This document shows, piece by piece, positions 20,661-30,389 of a stretch of 64,000 nucleotides of DNA (its first letter is position 1; each line of letters starts with the position of its first letter). A program made the position numbers and the translations under genes. The DNA lies in the NCBI GenBank assembly GCA_029449245.1, contig JANATF010000008.1:682001-746000 (forward strand). Reading direction: 5' to 3'. A model generated the notes under the pieces. That model was given only the letters and a program-made list of their open reading frames with translations. It did no database searches and was not told the origin of the DNA. The stretch is from Mortierella alpina. Lineage: Eukaryota; Mortierellomycota; Mortierellomycetes; Mortierellales; Mortierellaceae.

Positions 20661-23600
20661 ATGGGTGTCAGAGGTCTTCCCTCTTTGCTGAACGGCGCCG
20701 ATGTCCCCAAGGACGACGTTCATTCCTTCGCCGACAAAAAATTGTGCACATCGACTTGATGGGCACGTATTTCGCTTTGATACGCGCCCTCTACTTCAAA
20801 CTTCTCCAAGAAGAGGCCGCCAAAGTCGCCAGGCAGTCACCACTCGACATCGCACTCGCTACTGCAGGCGCAAATATTCGCCTCGCCTTTAATTCTGGGA
20901 GACAAGCACAACAACGCGATGCACGCCTTCTATACATCGCTGAGGCACTCCACAAAAAATTCGAGGCGATCGGACTCGACCAAACCCGTACTACCATTCA
21001 CCTCGATGGCGATCGCCCGAATGAAAAGCGGCACGAGCACGCTGCTCGAGATGCAAGGAACACCAGAGGCCTGGGACAGCTGAACGCACTCTTTGTTCAG
21101 ACCCCGCAAGCACCACAGCAGCAGCAACAGCAGCGGCCTCCTCGTCTGCGTAAGCGCAACATTGAGGCGATAGAGAGAAAGGCCAAGAGTCTTTGGCATG
21201 TTCCCCGGGAAGTGCTACGGACTATGTGCAACTTCCTACAGGACAAAGGCTGGCGCGTTCACCAGTGCCTCTTCGAGGCCGACCCATGCATAGCTCGACA
21301 TTGCTTGGAACACTACCAGCTAGGGCAGCAAGTGTATGCCTTGAGCAACGACTCTGATCTGTTTGTGTACTCGTCTGTGCGAGAATTCATCCGCCCAGTC
21401 TTTAACAAGAAGAACAAGTTCCAGCTCTTCAACAAGCAAAAAGTCCTCGAACACCTGCAGGTGAATGACCTTCAGCTGTTGCTCATCGGCATCGTCACTC
21501 ACAACGATTACAACGACCAGTTTACCAACTACGGTATCGCCACGAACCTAGAAGTAGCCGAAGAGTTGGCCGCCAATCTTCCTGATAACGCTCTCGTCAC
21601 CGGCACTAATGTCGCCATTGCCCACGCAACTATGACAGCCGTGGTCAACACTTACATCACCAGCGTCACTGGTGCAGCTGCTCCCGCTGCACCCTTTCTG
21701 AACTTTACAGATGCCATTTCTGTGTTTGCAGGCTTGACGCAAACTCCCATTCCAGCTGTAGCAGGCGTCGTTCCACCTGAACAAGGCCCCGCTCCACCTG
21801 CACAAGGCCCCGCTCCAGCTGTACCAGGCCCTGCTCCAGCTGCACCAGGCGCTGTGATGCAGCCCCCCAATATCAACCAGGCGGTGTTGCAAAGGCTCGT
21901 GGACTTGGAGAGAATCAAGATCACAATGCGGCGGGCTGGTCGCCTGGCGCACTCACAAGTGCATCAAGGCCGCTGGCGGCGAACTCGTGTTCCCCCTACT
22001 CCACTCCCTCCTCCTCCCCCAGCACCTGCTCTGCCACCACCTGCTCTGCCACCACCTGCTCTGCCACCACCGGTTGTGCTTGCCAAGTCTGGAGCACACA
22101 GGTATGTTTTGTTCTTGAGCCATGGTGTCATGTATTAGGTGGATGGTTCTTAATGACAGGTACAAAGAGATCTCACCAACAGTTTTTGTCTTTTTTCACC
22201 CTGCGCTTCCTCTTTTGTGGCATCAGTCCGCCGCATGTTGACCGCTACGACTCTGTCAGTCCTCAAGCCGATAGACCGCGATATAATCGAAAGATTATCA
22301 ACGACTTCACGCTAGGTGCAAGAATGCCCGCCAACTACCTCCAGACGCAGGGTGGGACGCATTTTCAAGTCCGCCGTCCTCGACCCAAAACGGGCATAGT
22401 GGTTAGAGCGGACCCTGCCCCTGCCCGTGTCCGACGTGGAGCCGCGCGGCCCGTCCAGGCGCAAGCGCCAGCAGGCCCACCGAGGACTCACAGGCCAATC
22501 ACAACTTACAAGCATGCGATGGAAAGAGTCTTCCAGACCTCAACACTGTCTGTGGGGTCATTGAAGGCCAAGCTTCGGCATGCCGTAGGACCTGTCGGCG
22601 TTGCCCTCAACGACGACCAGAGATCCCTTATGGAAAAGACCATCAACGATGCCGTGACAGCGCTGAACAACATTCGGTCCTACATGCTGCAGGCTATTGC
22701 TCTTTACATCTCCATCAGACTGGAAAATCACAACTCCAATTCAGCAGGGGACGTGGCATATCGCCAACGGTGGCTAGATCCACTCCTCAGTACGAACGAC
22801 ATGCAGGTGATCTGCCAGAACATGGCAAGTCTTTTCGCGAGCACAAGCCAGATGTTGCCCAAGATAACCATAGGCAATGGCCATCTACAAAAGCGTCGCA
22901 GAGTCGAGGGCCTCGCCACCCCTCATGCCGATGCAGGAACTGCTCCTCCGCCTACTCCACCTCCTGTCCCATCCTTAGCCGAACGTATTGCAGCAGGCGG
23001 TGGAAGGCCGCCGAGCGACGACAGGCAGCAGATAGCGTGGGATATGGTCAAATTCCTTGTGCGACATCTCGAGCACGATCCAGTGATCTTCGTGTCAAAG
23101 TCCGCGGCTGAACTACCTACACTCAAGAGAAGAGATGGCAAGAGAGGTTGGCAATCTGGTGCGGCGCCACTTTATTGAGCTGTTTCCGAGCCTGAATGTC
23201 AAGGTAATGTCTGGTGTTTTTTTTTGTATTTCGTTATTCTTTTGGAAACCACCCTTGATTTGCACACACCTACTGATTAGGCTTATTTTTTTCTTCTCTC
23301 CTCTACCATCTTGAATATGACTAAAGGCTCTTGCATGCAACAGTGGCCCAGAGGTTGGGCTGGACGGCTCCAACATCAGTACTGTCGATCTTATTTGGAG
23401 GTTTTGGAGTATGAACCAGAGATTGCCGCCACTTGAGCGCATTGCATTCACTCCTCAGGCTAAACTCGAGGACACGTTCATGACGTTATCAGAGACCTCT
23501 CTTGTGGACGTGTTGTGGACACCTAACAGGTCCCGAAATCCCGCAAAATGGAGCAAGGTTCGTCGAGAGGCTGCAGAAACCCTCTGCACGCGTCAGCAGG

Positions 23601-25199
23601 CACAGGTCATGACCCAGAACACCGGCCAAGTGGTCGAGATGCTCTTCTTTGGCCAACTAGTCCCTGGCAACCAACGCAAGGCTCGTCTGTCCTCATACGA
23701 TAAGAAGCGAATCTCGATGAACCAATTGGTGCTAGGGGGGGCCTGGCCTGGTATGAGCACTCCTGCTCCTGCTCCTGCGGCTGGCCCTGCTCCTGTGGCT
23801 GGCCCTGCTCCTGTGGCTGGCCCTGCTCCTGTGGCTGGCCCTGCTCCTGCGGCTGGCCCTGCTCCTGCGGCTGGCCCTGCTCCTGCGGCTGGCCCTGCTC
23901 CTGCGGCTGGCCCCCCCGCACCCGCCCCTGCCCCTGTCCTAATTCCCGATGTGTTTGTCTTGCCCAACCTCCGGAACTATACCGCCGCAGTTGTGGCCTT
24001 CCGCCAACGTCGGTCTAGGGCACGGCAAAGCGGCCAAAATTTCCAGGAAAGTCCGCCGGCTCTGCCTACGAGTGCAGCACAAACGTTGTATTATGTGCTG
24101 CAGGGGATGATACGAACCAACGGCCGCGAGTTCCAAGTCCTGGCGTTTGATCTTGTCCTCCTCCTGAAAGATTCCACATGCCGGAGACAGAGAACGTGAT
24201 CGAGGACATCGAGAAGATGTTCCCTCTTCCGCAAGACATCACCAATGCGTTCGGCGCCAACCTCCTCAATGTCCCTGTGGTGGGTATTGACCCTGGAGAG
24301 GTCGTGTCAGCAGCGGGCTGCGGCATCAACATCGATCCTACGATGCCGAACAAGGTCGCTGTCCTCACGGTCAAGCGCGCGGCCCTTTATGCGCCCATCT
24401 TCCGGGATCGTTATGTGATGAACCAGCTCAAGGAGGGGCCACCGCCCATTCCCAGATCCCACCCAGCCCCCAGGTTGGCTGCTGCGTTTCAGTCCAACGG
24501 GTCCATCAACGATATCCAGAGCAGGATGGTTGGTTTCGACGATGGAAGATTCCAAGCGGTCAAGGAGCACCTCCGAGCGTGGGAGAGAGCTTTTCTGAAG
24601 CTGCGCGAGTTTTACTCTTGCAATACCTACAAGAAGAGAAACTGGGCTCGCCGAAAGGCATTTCGAGCCGAGTATGATTTTGCCGTCACCGGTCTGCTCA
24701 GGCTAGCACTCCTCGACGGGGAGATGAACCAGCTGCACAGGAGGGTGGTCCCTGGTATGAAGAAGACTTTGTTTGTGTACGGGAGTGCTCGGTTCAATAC
24801 CCACACAAAGCTGTCGTCTCTTCACACTTCGTTGATGGGCTTCTTCTACAGAAAGGTAACACGTCCACGTTGCTCGTCTTTTGCGGCTTTATGGCATGAT
24901 GCACACAGTACATGTGCATAGATGATAATGCTGACACCATGTTTCGCACTCTTGACCACCCTCTGTAGGCAACAGCGCTTGGCCATGTCGTTGTTGTTGC
25001 GGACGAGTTTAGGACCTCGTCAATCTGCCCGAGCTGCGATGCTTGGGTCGCCAAGCCCACGATGCGGTCATGTTTTTGCGTGACTCCAGCATGCAACAGG
25101 TTTATCCACAGGGATACCCTGGGCGGCCATAACATCGCCCGCATCGGCCGTAGTTGGCTCACAACACGGTGGCGCCCCGCAGCGCTCTCTCGCACGTAG
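20661..25199 (+). CDS. XPG/FEN1-like nuclease fused to a Fanzor (TnpB-like) RuvC nuclease, with apparent frameshifts
   Basis: One transcription unit with exons 20661-22101, 22227-23203, 23327-24855 and 24969-25199 (about 1390 codons). The 5' part is an XPG-N/XPG-I nuclease starting MGVRGLPSLLNG. After a Pro-rich linker the rest ends as a Fanzor: RuvC-I VVGIDPGEVVS, then DEFRTSSICPSC, a cysteine cluster and HRDTLGGHNIARIG. The phase-2 intron at 22102-22226 joins the two parts in frame, which supports one protein. Three frame changes break it: an A6 run at 20736-20741, one near 23085-23130 and one near 24145-24177. Neighbouring genes keep frames of over 900 codons, so decay is more likely than poor sequence, but assembly error or recoding is possible. 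Fanzors are eukaryotic RNA-guided DNA nucleases, often transposon-borne. Confidence 0.78.
20736..20741 (+). other. A6 frameshift site in XPG-N region
   Basis: The start frame runs through ADKK and then hits a stop at TGA 20757-20759. The conserved continuation IVHIDLMG is in the -1 frame. A seventh A would restore it, as would -1 slippage over C-AAA-AAA-T. An assembly indel is the simplest explanation. Confidence 0.6.
22018..22075 (+). repeat. 15-bp tandem repeat encoding ALPPP
   Basis: CCTGCTCTGCCACCA repeated about three times, in frame, coding Ala-Leu-Pro-Pro-Pro at the end of the Pro-rich linker after the XPG region. Confidence 0.75.
23135..25199 (+). other. Fanzor RuvC nuclease region
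   Basis: From MAREVGNLVRRHFIELFP onwards the sequence has Fanzor character. RuvC-I aspartate: GIDPG, codon at 24289. The glutamate of DEFRTS (25005) lies in the position of the rearranged catalytic Glu of Fanzor/TnpB relatives. The cysteine cluster begins CPSC (25026) and ends CVTPAC; then comes RD (25110-25115). DPG to the TS pair is about 204 codons after splicing, inside the 125-275 spacing of the family signature as I remember it (D-x-[TS][TS]-xx-C4 finger-RD). The Pro-Ala repeat at 23768-23911 is an extra insert, and the frame change near 24150 falls before RuvC-I. Confidence 0.85.
23768..23911 (+). repeat. 18-bp tandem repeat encoding GPAP[AV]A
   Basis: About eight units of GGCCCTGCTCCTGYGGCT, in frame, coding Gly-Pro-Ala-Pro-Ala/Val-Ala. 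A related Gly-Pro-Ala-Pro segment lies at about 21781-21855, in the linker of the same gene. Confidence 0.9.
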
Positions 25200-26484
25200 T
25201 CGTGGGTTGACCTCACGAAGAACATTTATAGTCGCAAGGTAACCTTTTTTTTCAGTTCTAGAAGCATTTATATGATAGTGGAGAATCACGTATACTGACG
25301 ATTTTGCAACAATGGATGGTTAGGCTATACAGTACTGTAAAGGGGATGATGTTGCCTGATCATTCAGCTGATGCGACAGTAACCTTTCGCAGCCAACGAA
25401 ACGTAAAGCTCGCGGTTGAGGACGAAAGAATGCATGTGCAGTGCAGTGACAATGATTACATCGGCGCAGGCGTTAATTGTGTACAGAACAATAGCAGCAC
25501 AATACATACACTCTTTGACCGCAAAGGCGTTCAGTATGAACAGATGCGAGAAACTGCTTTGTGCAGTGCTACAACTCCTATCTCTTCAGAGGTGTATAGA
25601 CAAGAATAGCTGATCAAGCAAACTGTACTCGGACCCATATGTGTCCCTTCTTGAGCATTATCAGAGACCAAAAAAAAAAAAATGCGTATAACAAAACGGG
25701 CCTTTGCATCCACAATGGTCAAGATGTTATCTGCTCTCTCTACTTGTGGGTTAGCCGGAGATAGTGATACCCCCTCTCTGCTGTCTGAGGTTCCATGATT
25801 ATCCGTGTTGCATGTGCCCCTTCGAACTGACCCATTACTGAGTGCTAACGCGCATTGATAACGCGGGATGTGAAATAAATGGCAGCAGGCCATCCATGGA
25901 AGAAAGAACCTGCGCGGGCGCGAAAAACGTGGCTTCAGCGCTCCACGCCCGTGTCGTCCCGGGTGGAAAGGACTCCGGGGGGGCAGCCAGCCCCACCCAT
26001 GAAGGAGTGTGAGGGGTATGGAATATCCCGGTTTGTTCCTATGTCCCGCATTGGTATTGGATGTCGGCGACTGAAAAAAATTAAACCATGAGCGAATCGA
26101 GGAGATTTCTGGTGCAATCTTCAGTGAGGCTGAACGTCTGGCATTCAAAACGACAGTTCAGTGTGTTGTTGTAGTAATAATAATAGCAAAGTGCTGCTTA
26201 TCTGCTGAGAACGTTTGTTGTGCCAGGCTCTGGCTGTGTTCCTTTTTGATAGTGGGTCGTCATTGCGCGAGTTGTTTTGCAATCGGGGCGAAGAATGCTG
26301 AGATCCAAAACGAGTGTCAAGGAAAATAAGCATTTTGAAGCACAGCCGGCCAATGGAAGCCCTGTGGCCAGGCACTGACACGCCTTGGCCACATTCATAT
26401 CGCAACAGGGCTTATCTCTGCTTCACAAATGACAAATTTACACCCACAGCAGATTAGAAATGAGAAAGAAGGAAAAAAAAAAGG
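25200..26484. other. 3' flank of Fanzor and intergenic region
   Basis: No further gene supported. The first 300-500 bp after the Fanzor stop is where a guide (omega/fRNA) sequence and an element end would be expected, but I could not identify a terminal inverted repeat, target-site duplication or conserved RNA fold by eye. Confidence 0.45.
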
Positions 26485-26491
26485 TATAAAA
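26485..26491 (+). promoter_or_regulatory. TATA box of small gene E
   Basis: TATAAAA on the plus strand, 138-144 bp upstream of the ATG at 26629. Confidence 0.6.
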
Positions 26492-26628
26492 GCTCTGCAC
26501 AATCCATCCATTGTTCACGTTTTTCTCTCTCCTACTTCACACACACACAAAAGATAGAAACCGCAACTTGCAGCCTCCAAAAAACGCCCTAACCCACAAC
26601 CACACAGCAACCCCCAATCACTTCAACC

Positions 26629-26823
26629 ATGCAGTCCATCAACAAGCGCGCCTCCAAGATCCACCCCACCGCCTCCTCCACCCCTGCAGGTTCCCGCCGC
26701 ACCTCCATGCACGAAGGCCTCTCGCGCCCTGCCAAGACCGAGCAGCAGATCCGCGAAGAGCTCATGCACATCGACATGTCCAAGTGCATCCTCGTGCACC
26801 CATCGCAGCCCTTCGTCTTGTAG
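26629..26823 (+). CDS. small Lys/Ser/Thr/Pro-rich protein, diverged member E (64 aa)
   Basis: Intronless 64-residue ORF starting MQSINKRASKIHPTASSTPA, then GSRRTSMHE. The spacing K-R-x-S-K, T-A-S, T-P, R-[TS]-S mirrors members A-D (for example KKSSKNKTASAAVTP then TPRTSLDG), so I group it with that family, with lower certainty. The C-terminal half differs (EELMHIDMSKCILVHPSQPF). An upstream TATA box, a C-rich leader and a short 3' region support an expressed gene. No signal peptide or membrane segment; function unknown. The RRTS site resembles a basophilic kinase site (inference). Confidence 0.65.
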   Translation: MQSINKRASKIHPTASSTPAGSRRTSMHEGLSRPAKTEQQIREELMHIDMSKCILVHPSQPFVL

Positions 26824-27417
26824 GCTTATGACCACGTCCTCCTTCCCTTCAAGAGTGCACTTTTTCGTCCAATCTAATCGATTCGTCCCGAGCTGTTAAC
26901 CCAATGTCAGCAAGCAACGACAAAAAAACACACACACACACATCTCTCCTTCTGCACCTTTCAACAGTTGTGCGAAACCCGTTCCTTACACGTCCGCCCC
27001 GCCCCGCCAGCGCCCGCGAATCTTTTTTTTGGGATCCCTCCTTCATATCTTTCGATAATGAGTGTGGATCCATCGCGCCTCGCCTCCAGGCCATCGGACA
27101 AACGGACCCTCAACCGGTCCAACCCTCCCCTGTACGTCTTCTTGGATCCGACCTACCTATCAAGTCCTCATCATCCAGATTTCGTTTCTCTCCTGACCTC
27201 GTTTCAACGACCAGAGCCCTCAGAAGGTGCCATAGTATAGTATCAATAAATACAGAACATTGTCATCATCAAACTGTGCCTCTTTTTTTTTTCCTATTGA
27301 GCATTTATTATCTGTGAAAGGATAGTCCAGCCTAGGCGTCTACTAATTGCCTGGAACTGGGATTCTAGGGTATACGTGTGAAGAGTAGAACATTATATCT
27401 ATATACATTAGAGAAAA

Positions 27418-30303
27418 TTACACAATCAAGGGCTGGAACTCGTAACGCGATTTCGGCACGAGCATGAAAGCGATATGTTCACAAGGGTCCATCATCTGGG
27501 CCTTTGATCCCGTTGCCATCATGTTCAAGACCTCATCCTCATCCTCACTCTCGTCTTCATCCTCCATCTGCACAGGGATGTGCTCCTGAGCCTCCACCGC
27601 CAATGGCGATAGCCGATGGGATGTCGTCGAGGTCGATGCTACGGGTCGCGAAACCGTTGCCGTTGTCGTTGTCGTCGTCATCGTTGCACTGCTGTCACCG
27701 TGCTGACTGTGGCCGTTACCACTGGCAGATCTCGAGTTCGAAGTGGCCCGACGCGTGCCCTTGCGACCGAGCGCCAGGATCGCCAAAATCTCTTTTCGCA
27801 TCGACTCGTGCTCGTCCATGTCCGACATGGTCTCCAAGAGCGAAGACAAGGATGTGGAGGTGGACGCGGATGAGACCAATGGGTACGTCTGATCGGCGGT
27901 CCTGAGCTCTCGAGGAACCGCATTCGCGTCCGAGGTAGTCCTGTTGTGGCCGTCAATCTTCTCGCCTCGGGGGTCGTTCAATGTTGAAAAGTCCAGCCCG
28001 CGACCGTTCGCGAATCTCAATGATCGTCTTTTGCTCCTGGTAGGCAGCATCGACTCTGCGGCATCCTTAGTCACTGGCTGTTCACTCTCTCCCATCATCG
28101 TGATTGTCGAGCCCGGCGGTGTGCGCTGAGGATGATGATGATGGTGGAGAGTCCTGGATCGGAACAAGGACACGGTTCTATGGACAGGCACCTTCTCGGA
28201 CAGGACGCTATTGATCAAAGCCTCACGCTCTTCCCTCTGCTTCTGAATCTCCATCGTCTCGGGTCCAGCCTGGAGGGGTTTAAAATCATACATGTGGTCA
28301 CTGATGGTGCTCGCCGGTGCAGAGCCTGTCGATCGGCGCCTGAGGGCTCGGTCTGCGGCGGAATCACGGGCACCCCCACCAGAAGAGGATCCTACTACGG
28401 AATTGGGGCGACTGCCATTGCTGCCTCCGCTACTGAAACGGGCCGAGCAGCGTCGAGCCAGTGATCGCAATGGCGGTGCGAGGTGGTCTTTAAACGACTT
28501 TCGAGGTGCGTGAGATGAGGACGACGGCGACGATGTGCTGTTGTGGTGGTGGTGATTGCTGTTACCAGCAGGGACCGCCACGCCCAGGGTGTTCTCATCA
28601 TCCGCCTCAGGGGTGACAGTCATGATGATATCTTCGTTATTGACCGTTGAATGCGTAGGGGTCGCTGGGTGGCTGCTGAGATCCTTTTTGGTGGACAGGC
28701 TTATTCTCTTGACGGCTGCCGACAGCGTGTTGGATCGACAGAGACCCAGGATGCGAGATGTCTCTGCAGACAGTTGAGAGGGGCACGCCAGTCGGTTGAG
28801 CGACCCCGTCCGAGCCACAGAGCTGTCCTGGCGATGGACCTGTCGAACCGCATGGACTTGATTGGGTTGACGGAGTTGTTGACGGTACTGGCGCTGTAGT
28901 TCCTCTCGGCGCATCTTCTTGGCCAATTGCTCTTCCTCACGTTGCAGCCGTTGGTAGTAATTGTGCCGCTCCCATGCGAGTTCATTGGCGGTCCGGGTCG
29001 CTGTCCAGCGTTCAAAAGACTCGACAGGTTCCTGCATGGATCCGGTTCTGTAATGTTGCTGCACGTTCGCTGGATGATGCGGGGTCGCGGGATGGGCAGG
29101 TTGGTATCCATGGTGCTGTAGAGAGGCGTGGCGAGAGCGCTCGGTCGAATGGTGTCGCTGGTGCATCTGTTCTGAGCGCAAGTAGTTTTGCGGTGGCTGT
29201 GGCCAGGGCGCTGGCGCGTGGTTGGGGTTCACCAATGAGATTGAGCGACGGTGTTCAGATTCGCGTCCTCGAACGACGGAGCTGGGACAGGCCAAGTGTG
29301 GAGGTGGAGGGGGGTAGAGTTGATGGTGCGCTGAGGGCATGTTACGCCCACGCGTAGGTACCGGTTGCTGAGAGGATTGCTGAGAGGAATCAACGAGGTT
29401 GTGCTGAAGATGAGTAATCTCCTCCATGCTGTTACTATCGTCTCGAGGCTCTTCCTCCATGGGTTCAAGTGCGCTGTCTGTGCAGCCTTCCTGTTGGCTC
29501 AACCAAGCAGAGACATAATCCTCCCTGGTTTGCTTCAACAGACGAGGGTCCCGCCGATGGCCAGTGGTGCCGGGCATGGTGACAGAGTAGCGCTTTAGTG
29601 AGGACGGGGGACTGGGTGCCGAGTGTGCAGTGGTGCTGAGGAATTCGTCGTGGAAGTGAGAGGACAAAGGGTCGTCTGATTCGCTGTCTTTATAAGCACT
29701 CGATCGCTGCGGCGAGGGTGGCGACGATGGGGCAGAGGAGTTTGAAGGGTCAATTAGGTTCCGACGCCGAGAAAGGGGTTTTTTCTGCTGAGTGTGCTGA
29801 CTTCGCCTCCGCAGGTGCTTTCGCCTGCTTTGCATCAAACTCAGAAAAATCACTGTCAGAGAGATGGAGAGGAGCGTGGCGATGGAGAATGTGCGCGAGT
29901 AAGCGGAGGGAGGGGCGGGTTGGCTGTGGTGGATTAGCTTTGTATTGGGGCGTCGACCGGCTCTGGATAGCGAAGTGGGCCTGCTGCTGCTCCTGCTGCT
30001 GCTTCTGCTGGGATGGACTGCGGAGCAAGGTGGGTTGAGAGAGGATGAAAGAGAAGTAGAGGAGAAAGAGTAGGGGGCAGATGGATCCGAGGTGGATGGA
30101 GGAGCAGTGCACGAGTGCGCAAGGACTGCTGGCGATGGATCTACCAAAAGTAGATTGTGCTCTTCGGAAGTGTCCAACGTGGGTGCGGCGGAGAGAGATA
30201 TTGCTGCATGATGATGAGGGGCGATAGTGCTGAGTGCGAATGTGGCACTGGCGCATGTGCTGACCACAGCGCTCTTCCCGTCGATTGACGGGAGTGATGA
30301 CAT
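27418..30303 (-). CDS. Ser-rich, mostly disordered single-pass protein (at least 961 aa)
   Basis: A 961-codon frame from the ATG at 30303; no known domain recognised. The N-terminal ~135 residues are Ser/Thr/Pro-rich. One hydrophobic segment (FSIATLLSISLTVIFLSLM, about 140-158) is followed by a strongly basic stretch (RRKHLRRRSQ), as in a single-pass membrane protein with the C-terminal side cytosolic. There follow Gln/His-rich and coiled-coil-like regions (ERHNYYQRLQREEEQLAKK near 440-460), a basic/Ser-rich core, an acidic stretch EDEDESEDEDE, and a tail ending YEFQPLIV. The frame stays open upstream of 30303 to about 30577, so the true start may be in upstream exons. Coding status is secure; function unknown. 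Confidence 0.75.
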   Translation of the reverse strand: MSSLPSIDGKSAVVSTCASATFALSTIAPHHHAAISLSAAPTLDTSEEHNLLLVDPSPAVLAHSCTAPPSTSDPSAPYSFSSTSLSSSLNPPCSAVHPSRSSSRSSSRPTSLSRAGRRPNTKLIHHSQPAPPSAYSRTFSIATLLSISLTVIFLSLMQSRRKHLRRRSQHTQQKKPLSRRRNLIDPSNSSAPSSPPSPQRSSAYKDSESDDPLSSHFHDEFLSTTAHSAPSPPSSLKRYSVTMPGTTGHRRDPRLLKQTREDYVSAWLSQQEGCTDSALEPMEEEPRDDSNSMEEITHLQHNLVDSSQQSSQQPVPTRGRNMPSAHHQLYPPPPPHLACPSSVVRGRESEHRRSISLVNPNHAPAPWPQPPQNYLRSEQMHQRHHSTERSRHASLQHHGYQPAHPATPHHPANVQQHYRTGSMQEPVESFERWTATRTANELAWERHNYYQRLQREEEQLAKKMRREELQRQYRQQLRQPNQVHAVRQVHRQDSSVARTGSLNRLACPSQLSAETSRILGLCRSNTLSAAVKRISLSTKKDLSSHPATPTHSTVNNEDIIMTVTPEADDENTLGVAVPAGNSNHHHHNSTSSPSSSSHAPRKSFKDHLAPPLRSLARRCSARFSSGGSNGSRPNSVVGSSSGGGARDSAADRALRRRSTGSAPASTISDHMYDFKPLQAGPETMEIQKQREEREALINSVLSEKVPVHRTVSLFRSRTLHHHHHPQRTPPGSTITMMGESEQPVTKDAAESMLPTRSKRRSLRFANGRGLDFSTLNDPRGEKIDGHNRTTSDANAVPRELRTADQTYPLVSSASTSTSLSSLLETMSDMDEHESMRKEILAILALGRKGTRRATSNSRSASGNGHSQHGDSSATMTTTTTTATVSRPVASTSTTSHRLSPLAVEAQEHIPVQMEDEDESEDEDEVLNMMATGSKAQMMDPCEHIAFMLVPKSRYEFQPLIV

Positions 30304-30389
30304 GCATCGATCGCACGAAGCACCAGCAGCGGCAGAGGGGCACTGTCGAAGTGGCGAGGCTGAGATGGGTGCTTCTGTCGAGATGGCGC

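Larger units (their letters stand above)
20661..22101 (+). other. XPG-N / XPG-I (FEN1-like, PIN-fold) nuclease region
   Basis: Structure-specific 5' nuclease module. In order: MGVRGLPSLL, ADKK then IVHIDLMG (first metal Asp, reached only after the A6 frame change), IHLDGDRPNEKRHEH (second Asp, about residue 113), FEADPCIARHC (Glu/Asp pair, ~206), ALSNDSDLFVYSS (Asp pair, ~230) and GIVTHNDYNDQ (late Asp, ~281, beside a helix-hairpin-helix-like segment). These match the acidic positions of the FEN1 active site, so the module looks catalytically intact apart from the frameshift. A Gln tract lies at about 21115-21135 and Pro-rich repeats follow (21776-22080). Confidence 0.82.

Noticed and set aside
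20661-20759. Programmed -1 ribosomal frameshift as the leading explanation for the A6 site
   Set aside because: The heptamer is not a classical slippery site, no downstream structure is evident, and two other non-homopolymer frame changes occur in the same gene, so decay or sequence error is more likely.
21652-21924. Minus-strand Gly/Ala-rich ORF inside the XPG-Fanzor gene
   Set aside because: It is the complement of the Pro/Ala-rich linker and has no independent start context.
23593-23967. Minus-strand Gly-Ala and Gln-Glu repeat ORFs, and the repeat array as a possible CRISPR
   Set aside because: The 18-bp units are contiguous, with no spacers, and lie in frame in the Fanzor gene; the antisense ORFs are shadows of it.
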